Assembly: GCF_047663525.1 (NCBI RefSeq)
Contig: NC_092589.1
Span: 24,363,001-24,427,000 of the forward strand
DNA length: 64,000 bases
Direction of reading: 5' to 3'
DNA from: Anas platyrhynchos
Lineage: Eukaryota > Chordata > Aves > Anseriformes > Anatidae
Both the position numbers and the translations under genes were made by a program. Shown piece after piece: positions 53,301 to 62,300 of the stretch. Position 1 is the stretch's first letter. The number at the start of each line of letters is the position of its first letter. Below the pieces are notes generated by a model. The model saw nothing but the letters and a program-made list of their open reading frames with translations, made no database searches and was not told where the DNA came from.

Positions 53301-56300
53301 CGGGCTGTCCCCTGGGGGGAGCTCAGGGCGGCGGGAGGCGCGGCTCGGTGCCTAACGCTCCGCTCCTCTCCCTCCCGCAGCCCCCGGAGACGGCGACGGA
53401 GGCGGCGGCGCCTCAGGGGCCGCGCTGGGCGGGGCGGGGCCCGCTGCCCGCCGCCTGCTGCTGCAGGTGAGTCGCGGCGCGCGCCGATGACGCGGCGGAG
53501 GGGGGGCGGGGCGGGGCGGGGCGGGGGGAGCCGCGGGCTGACGTGTGCCTGGAGTTGGCTCGCGCCGCCATGGAGGCCCCCCCGGCACGGCGCCTGCTGC
53601 AGGTGAGGGGCAGCGCGCGCGGGCGGCCGTTAACGGCCGGTAACAGCCGTTGGGCTCGGCTCGGCTCCCCCCTTCCCTTCCCGGCCATGGGTGGGGGGCA
53701 GCCTGCTGGGCACCGCGGGGGTGAGGGGTCAGGGGGTCAGCCCTGCTCGGGAACGGGGCGCCGCGGCGTTGTCCCGAGGCTCCGAGCGCCTCGAGGTGTG
53801 TGGGGAGAGCCGAGGGCTGCCGGCGCCCCGTCACAAAATGCACGGAGAGCCGCGTCCTTCGCCAGCGGGGGGTGGCTGTCAGGTGGCTCTCAAGCACTCG
53901 CTCACTCTCCTGAGCGCAGCAGCCTTGCGGTTTTCTCTCAGCGTTTTCGGTTTACAGAAAGGCTGCAAGAAAGCTCTAGATGGTTCTCTGGGTCTGTGAG
54001 AGGGATAAAAGCGTTTGTCAGGCTGCTTGTCTTACCCGTGTGCTTGGTGCAAGCGTGTTCACAGTTTTCAATGTTAATTGGTTTTTAGTTGGTTGCTACG
54101 CTGCCTGAGGATATTCGTCCTGGGCCTGATTTCCATGGACTTCCATGGGAGCCTGTTATTATCACTGCCTTAGTGGGAATTGCCACGCTCGCTGTAATCT
54201 TCTGGAGAACCTGCCTTTCAGTGAGTACAATTCCTGCTTAGGAGCCTACTGATACTTAACTGGCTGAGCGGTCTTCTGTGACTGAACTTCCAGCATTACC
54301 AATGCCAAAGTGATATGCAGTCTTTGGCATTTTTACCTTTTCCGTTTAAAGCATTAATATGAACCAAATGCTGGGGTTCATAGCTAAAGTAGTTTGTAAT
54401 TTTCTTCAAACTAAAAACACATTCCTTTTAAGCTGTTAATTGAAGATTTCTTAATAAAAGGTAGTTTCTAAAGCAAAGTAGGGGAACATGATATAAATCT
54501 AGAGGGCCGAGGAGAGAAAGGGTCAGTGAATATTTGCAATGAAAAGCCTTCTATATTCTGGAGCCTGTTGCTGTCTCCAAAACAAGCAGTTAATCACACC
54601 CTTCATATTGTCCATAACACCATACTACAAAACCTAAAAACCTGATCATAATTCTCACCAAAGATCCTCTTCCTCACTCTGCTTCTCACTTTGCGTTTCT
54701 CCCCTTCTTTCATGCATGGATAACTTTCAGTGCAAGAAAAATGCCATCATCAGCTCTCATTATGTACAGCTTATATTATAGCTATCCAATTCAGTGATGG
54801 CATGCACTGGAAATCTGTGGAATACTTCCAAATATTATCTGGAGTAACACCGGTAATTTTTTTCACTGCTTGACTTTTGATGTTTAATGCACTATGTCAG
54901 TTTCAAATGCAAAATACTGTTGATACCTAACAGCATAAAAAGGGGAGCTTGTGAATTTCTTTAATGGTGTTAGTTTTGAAATGAGCCCCTGTAATGCAAA
55001 CATGCATTGCTTTAGGATGGTGGGTCAGGCTGGGGGTGCAAGTGTTTTTTATGTTTGCAGGTACATGATTGTTGTTTGATGCAAAACAGTTCAATTTTAT
55101 TTATTTTTTTTTTATGGGATGTGACCAGTTACTGGCAACCTTTCAGGGACTAAGTAAAAAGATATTTACTTCGGCACTAGGACAGGGCATTAACCTAGAA
55201 GCTTTTATTAGAAAACAGCTTAAGCTTGTTTGTGGTGTTATTCTACACTCTTGTTGGCAGTGGTGGATGTACTTTCCGTATGCTTCTTTAATCTGGGTAT
55301 ATGTGGTAACTTGCTTCCATGGGGGGGGAAAAAAAGGGACACTTTGACTTCATTATGGCTAATTTTTTTCTTTTTTTTTTCTTTTTTCTGTAGGTAAAGA
55401 GTAGAATCTATCAAGGTAGGTTTCACTGTGCTTTTTGGTGTACTTGATGGTTAGGCATATAAAAACGTTAAAGATCATTTCAGTGGACAGTGTTAATCTT
55501 CACTTCCTTTCAAGGATAATGCTAAATCTGGTTATGGTATAAGCTAGGCTGGTAGGTGATGCTTACTTAAATCTGACTATTTGGAACATGCTCTGATTGG
55601 GAGAAACAATGCATTCCACACCTGCAAATTCAAAAAAAAAAAAAGGCAAGGAAAAGCTCCACTTGGTTCAACTTAAATGCGATCCTTGGTTAATTGGTAT
55701 GATGGCAGTGGAGAAGAATTTGTTCTGTTTTCTAACACAGTGAATTTGCTTTTGCTTGGTGCTTCTCACAAAAAGCAGTATCTAATTCCTCTTGCCATTT
55801 TGTGTTGAAGGGAGTCTGAAACTGGTTGCTTTGCGGTTGTGAAGAGACCTTCTAAATGTAGATGTAAATACGCAGATATTCCTGTGGCTAGTTCATAGCT
55901 TGATGTATGTAAGATTAAATGGTACTGAGTGGAAAGGAAGTAGAATTCAAAGTATGGTGACTGCTACAATTTGTAATTTAATACAAAATGAAAACATGAA
56001 AGAATCATCTTCGTATATTCTTTATGCTTGTTTCCTCACAAACCATACTATTTATTTGTCATCTCTCTCTAGTTTTGTTTTAGTTGTACGGCAGTTTCTT
56101 TCCATACAGTTCATGCAGATTGGCAAGACGAAAAAAATCCATCTTAAGTCTGTAAGGGGATTTTTTCTGGAAAACATGTGTTTTTCTCTCTTCACTAACA
56201 CTGTTATTCTGGTATATAAATTACTTAAAAGCCTTTCCTGAAAAAACATGGAATGTAGGTCTAATCTTTTTTTTTTCTCCTAAATGTTTTCTTGTATAGA

Positions 56301-59300
56301 AACTACTGAAGCTAAGTACAAGTACTCTTCAAGTATGATAGATTATGTTGATACTGAAAAGCCTTTATATAAAATAGAGGAACACTAACAGTGACAAAAA
56401 TGCATTAAATGATAGATTACATTTGGAATACTGAAGATAAAATCTATTACCTGCTGTTTATCACAACAGTAAAATTGGGAGAGTGGGTTAATGTGGGGAG
56501 TCCTTCCCCCTTAAAGTGCTCAGAACTGTCTTGTACTTAAGCAGTTGCTGGAAGCAGGAAGGGCCGGGAGACATCTAGGCCAGGAGCCCTCACGTAAAAG
56601 AGGACAGAGGAGTAGCAGTTGCAATTGCACTGTGTAGGATGCAGTTGGAACAACCGGTGCTTCCTGTTGTTCGTGCTCCAGGATTTGCTGTGAGGCAAAT
56701 GGGCCTTGGGATGTTCAAATATGGGGGTGGTTTAGGACTTGAAAAAGAATTCCAATTGGATCGGCATTAATTTGCAATAAAGTAATTTAAGTATGTTAAT
56801 AATGTACAATGAATCCTAAAGGTTGGTTGGAGAGTTGTTGGGGTTGAGAAACAAATTCATGACTAAAGAACAGTTCCTAGAACCTTCAGGATGAAAGGTC
56901 ACAGCCCTCTTTGAAGTCCAGAAACAGTGTCTGTTAGAAAGCCGTGCAGCTCCGTGAGGCTCAGTGATGCCATCTGCTAGCTGACGGTCTCTTTTCTGTT
57001 CCCGCTAACTCAGAGCTTTCATCCTATTTTTTCATCCTTTGCTGACCAAACGTTCAGTTCCTGTACAGCAGAAAGAGGTAGTTGTTAGGGAAAGTGGTTG
57101 CATCTCCCTTGAGTATCACACAGCAGTCTGAGACCATTCCAACATCCTCACTGTCAATTCTTCCCTTGAATGTACCTTTTCTTTTTCTAGCCAGCACCTC
57201 ACTTCTCTCTGCTGCATGGTCAGTGACCAGCTCCTGTGAACTGGATGCAAGAGCCCTATGCTTTGCATCAGTATTTAATGCTTTATGGTCTTGTTTTCAG
57301 TCCTAGCTTTAAATGAAAGCTGGAGATGCTCAGACTACAGCAGAAAGGGCTGATTGCCAGGAAATGTACAACTGTCCTGACTTGTGCTTTATTCCTTTCT
57401 TGAAAATGTTCCCTAAAGTGATAGCTCTGATTAATTTTTTTTTTTCCTCCAGGATGTGAAGTACAGTTACTATAAGCTTTCTTTTTCTTCCTAGTGACTG
57501 AAAAGCAACTTGCAGAAAAGATTAAAAACCTTCTACAAGAAAAAACAGAAATCCTAGACAAGATGTCAGAATATGATGAAAAGGTATCATTCTAGGTTCT
57601 TGCCTCTTGCCTTCCTGACTTTGTTATTGGTTTGTTGTGTTGTCATAGTACGTGTAACAGGTAGTATATTCTTATTTTTCTGTTCTTACTGAATATTACG
57701 TTGACAGTTTGCTCAGTTCTGTTGGTTGTTCTTGTGCTTAGATAAAGCAAGCAAAGGAATCAGTGAAAGCAGCCCAAGAGCAAAAAAATATTCTCTCTGA
57801 TGAAACTGCAGGGCTTAAGGTAAGGAATAGTTAATCATCTCTGTACTAAACACAAATGTGCTAATAAAATAACTTGCTTTAGTTGCTATTGTACCCTTTT
57901 TTTTTGTTTTTTGTAGGACACTGTCAAAGGGCTGGAAGAAGCAAATCGTAAACTGGATGACAAAATAAGAAGTCTGCACTCAATGCTTGAAACTGAGAGA
58001 AAACAGAATGAGAAGAAACAGAAAAAGGTAAGAGCAATCATACTAAGGTCTTGCACTGTCCTTAAAATGCCCTACAAACTGGCTGCATCCTGTTCATTTA
58101 CGGAGAGAGGTATAGAAAATGAGATGACCCACCTCAAAAGGAACTGAAATGAAATTTCAGGTTCATTCCAAGTTCGGGGGGGAGATTCTGTTGACTTTTG
58201 TTGTTTTTTAAGATTTGGTGAGCTTCTGTAGTTATACTTTCATACACAAACAGATATATTTCACTTGTGGGCTGGTCTAATAAATCCTAGCAAAAGCCAG
58301 GAAGTTCCATAACAATATGGGCTGAAGGTTTCAGGCTGGTAAGAGAACTGTTCTTGTGATTAGAGGAAGCATCTAATTTGATAGTAAATGTGAAGATCTC
58401 TAAGCTGCCCCTAATTTGTGTCCGGAGGTGATACTCTTTTCTTTTTTTTCTTCCCCTTTTTAAAGCCTGATTTGCTGAAATAATAGAAAGCTCCAACAAG
58501 TTCTTTAGTGTTTTGATCAAAGGTTGTTGCTAATGACAGCAACACGTGGTACTCTTGTTCTAGGCAGCGTAGGTATAAAGGGAGCTTTCCCAGCCATGCA
58601 CAGGCAGAGTCAAAGGTGAAAGGTGACTCTAAAGTGCAGGGTGGTTTTTATTCCTTGCCCTGCTGATAAGGCAGCGCTGTTGCTGCTAGTCTAATGGCTT
58701 GTGTGAATGGTAGTTTGTTGGCATTAAGAATTCTTTTTATGCTTTTCAAGATGCACAGGTTAAAATAATGACACGCAGGTTGTGCCATGTACTAGGCTAA
58801 TACAGACTCACTGCTCATCTTCTTGTATAGATCTCTGAAAACCAGAAGTCCTTGGAGAAACTTGAAGAGGCTATCAGTGTGCATTCTGCTGAGCTGTCAG
58901 AGGTAAAGATTACCTGTCATCTACAATCATAGAATGGTTTGGGTTGGAAGGGACCTTAAAGATCACCTTGTTCCAAGCCCCCTGCCATGGACAGGGACAC
59001 CTACCATTAGATCACGTTGCTCAAAGCCCCATCCAGCCTGGCCTTGAGCACCTCCAGGGACGGAGCATCCACAACTTCCCTGAGCAATCTATTTCAGTGC
59101 CTTACTGACCTCTGAGTGAAGAATTTCAGCCTAACAACTAATCCAAATCTCCCCTATTTTATTTTAAAACCATTCCCCCTTCTCCTGTCATCGTCTGCCT
59201 GAGCAAAAAGTTGCTCTCCATCTGTTTTTTATAAGCCTCCTTTAAGTATTGAAAAGCTTCGGTAAGGTGTCTACATTCTTTCAACAGTCACAGGTATAAG

Positions 59301-62300
59301 TTCTGTGCAGGAAAATTCATGCGTAGTATCTAATAGAAAATGCTAACTTGTAAGATTTCACTTTGTGCATGTATAACTTTTTTTTTCTCTTTCCCGGTAA
59401 TATGTTGCTCTTACTCTATTACATTTTGACCTTTATCACTCTTTTTGTTCATTTTTTTTGTTTGTTTCATTTGTAGGTGCAGATAGCCCTTAATGAAGCT
59501 AAATTAAATGAAGAAAAGGTAAAGTCAGAGCTCCAGCATGTGCAGGAGGAGAATGCTAGGCTGAAAAAGAGCAAGGAACAAGTAAGTTCTGACCAGACGC
59601 TGTTTCCTTTTTGACTTAAATATCAGGGCTTTATTCCTAGTTTTCTTGAGTGTATCTTCACTTCGTCTGAGTTTTCTTAACACATTAGAATTTTCACTTT
59701 TAATATTTAAACCCCTCATGCTTCTTGCACGGGCTTTTTGTGCAAGTTAGCCACGCCTCCGTTACGCAGGCTTTGCCAGTTCCAGTGATTTGTTTATCAG
59801 TAACTTCACAGAAAACTTGCACTGATACGGTGTCACTGTGTGATCAGGAGATTGGTACTTGGGATGTCAGAGTCACGAATTGCCAAAAAACAATTCTGAA
59901 GCAAAGCTAAATGAAGAGCCCCTTTAGCCCTGAAATGTCATGACAGTACTTCTGCAGATACTTGCAAGTGTCTCTGTGCTTTCTTTTTTCATACATGAAG
60001 TAAATGCTGTTTTAAGGAATCTGGTTTGGTTAACCTCTGGGCTGCAATTGTTCATGTTCTGAAGTATGTGAGTAGTTTGTTTCTGATGTTGGGATACCAG
60101 ATGTGAAAACATAAAAATTTGGAAAACTGCTTAATAGTGTAATTTGCAAAAAGATTCCCAGCATCCAGTTCTGCCAATAGACTAGTAATGTGTGTGATAA
60201 TTAAGTTCACACCTGATCTGTGACCTGTGGTGATTGGTTATCACCAGAGCTGGTAGTAAAACAGATTTCTGTTACGCATAGCCTCTACTCAAAATAATTA
60301 AAAAAATCGTCTTGCTTTGGTGTTTCATACAGCTGCTAAAAGAAGCTGAAGGCTGGAGTGAGAGACATACTGAGCTCAGTGAGCAGATTAAACTGTATCA
60401 GAAGTCTCAGAAGGACATAGAAGAAGCACTTGCCTATAAGGAAAATGAAATTGAGGTAGGTTCTTTGTAACAAGCCTTAAACAGTACATGTTGTTAAACA
60501 CTTTGGAATACTTAAAACGTAGAACAATTTTCCTTCAGTGATCCTATGATTTCTGTACTAGGTTTTAACTAACTGCATTATGCAGCTGAAGCAGCTTGAC
60601 ATAGATTCTTCATCTGATGCCAAGAAGGATGGTGAAGGGCATGAATGGAGCAGAGGGGACGATCTGGCCAATGGAGAGTTGCCAGGTACAGTAATCCTAC
60701 CTGCTGGCTGCTGCACACAGTAGCTAAAGGATATACATGTAAGGTGTTATGTTTGTGTCATATGGGGAACAAGGAGAATCCACGTGTGTAGCTGCTTGTG
60801 GGTTTACGAGACTGACAGGTTGAACCTTCAGTCAACGCAAAATATCCAAATGAAGGGAGAAGTGGATAAAAGCGCTAAGATTGCTTTTAGATTACTGTTC
60901 AGGTGTGTTGTAAGTGTAATGAGTTTTAAAGATAAACAATTAAATGTGTATGGAAGTTAGCAGTTAGGACTGTTTTGAAAGCTGAGAATCTCAGCTCTGT
61001 TGCTAGGCTACAGTTATTTTAATACGAGTATTACGGTTACCTCAGGATAGATAGCTAATTCGGGTAATCACATCTTTTAACATGAAAGACTGGAGTGGAA
61101 GTTTGCAAGACTATTCAGGAAGTTTGTTTTGCTTAATATTGTAAACATTTGCTGTGTCTGTGATTCTGAATCCTTCCCCTTTCCTGTGGTTTTTCTAACT
61201 GTACAGTATAAGTGGGCTGGAAATTCCCACTTGTTGATTTTCATATACTGTGTCCAATAATGGATGCTGCATTCACATTCATGTTAGTGTCATGGCTAGA
61301 AGTAGTAACAAGGAGGAATCTTCTGGAATGTTTTTTGAAATAAATCTACCAGTTTTGTTGTTTGAATTACTGTGTTTTGTCCTGTTTCCCTGTCCCCTCC
61401 CCCACCTTTTTTTCTTTGGACCTCTCCCAGGTTAAAAGGCAGGGAGTATTATTTTTAACAGCTACAGAGTCCAGAGAATTGGGGTTAAAAAATAAGGAAA
61501 ACAAATTTATTTTTATCTTCTAGATAATGAGAATGAAAAGATGAAGACTCAGATTAAGCAGATGATGGACGTCTCCAGGGTATGCTGCACAAGATATCTA
61601 ATAAATGCAGCCATGTTACTGCTATGCCTAAGAACCTAAACATTTTTTAATTTTTAGGTAAAAACTATGTTATCCATAGTTGAAGAAGACAGAAATCTTC
61701 TGCAGTCCAAACTGAGTGACGAAGTAACAGCAAGACATGAGCTGGAAGGTGGGTAGGCTTAGCAAAAGAATCGCTTAGGACAATATGCTGTTTGTAGTTT
61801 AAAAAGAAACAGAACACTTAAGTGGCATAACAGTTCTCTTTGTAACTTCCTTTCAACTTTTTCGCTTATCTTTGCTTCTCTGACAGAGCAAATAAAAAAG
61901 CTAGAACACGACTCCTGTTCGCTACAATCAGCCAAAGCTCGACTGGAAAATGAATGTAAAACACTACAGCAGAAAGTAGAGATTCTCGGTGAACTTTACC
62001 AGCAGAAAGAAATGGCGCTCCAGAAGTAAGCCTTTCATTACTCTTTCATGAGATAACATACTTGATCATAAGCACTATCCAAATGCTCTTTGTTCAGTAG
62101 GGTCAAATGATTTCAAGTTGAACTTATAGTGAAAACTGATGACTGCCATTTAAGTACAGTTCAAACTAGCAGCCTACCCACAGATTCTCAAGAATGTCAC
62201 TTGAGAACAGTGTCACTTTTTCACACACAGTATTGTCTTCTACAAAAACAAAAATAAAAAAAAAATAACTGGGGGAGACCAAGCATGGTTTGGTCTGAGA

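Larger units (their letters stand above)
53200..53800. promoter_or_regulatory. MIA3: Internal CpG island, likely promoter of the short TANGO1 isoform
   Basis: A second CpG-rich block inside MIA3, with repeated GGGGC runs at about 53504-53526 (possible Sp1 sites). Mammalian MIA3 has a known short isoform starting just before the transmembrane exon, and this position matches. No TATA box is seen. Confidence 0.7.

Noticed and set aside
53958-53995. A second phase-compatible candidate exon before the MIA3 membrane exon (acceptor TTTACAG, donor GTGAGA)
   Set aside because: Product [13 protein letters not shown] has no family resemblance and the segment is only 38 bp; weaker than the candidate at 53381-53466.
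53543-54088. A 181-codon frame from the short-isoform exon through the following intron
   Set aside because: The frame begins at GTG, not ATG, and passes the strong donor at 53603; only the 11 codons from 53570 are kept.
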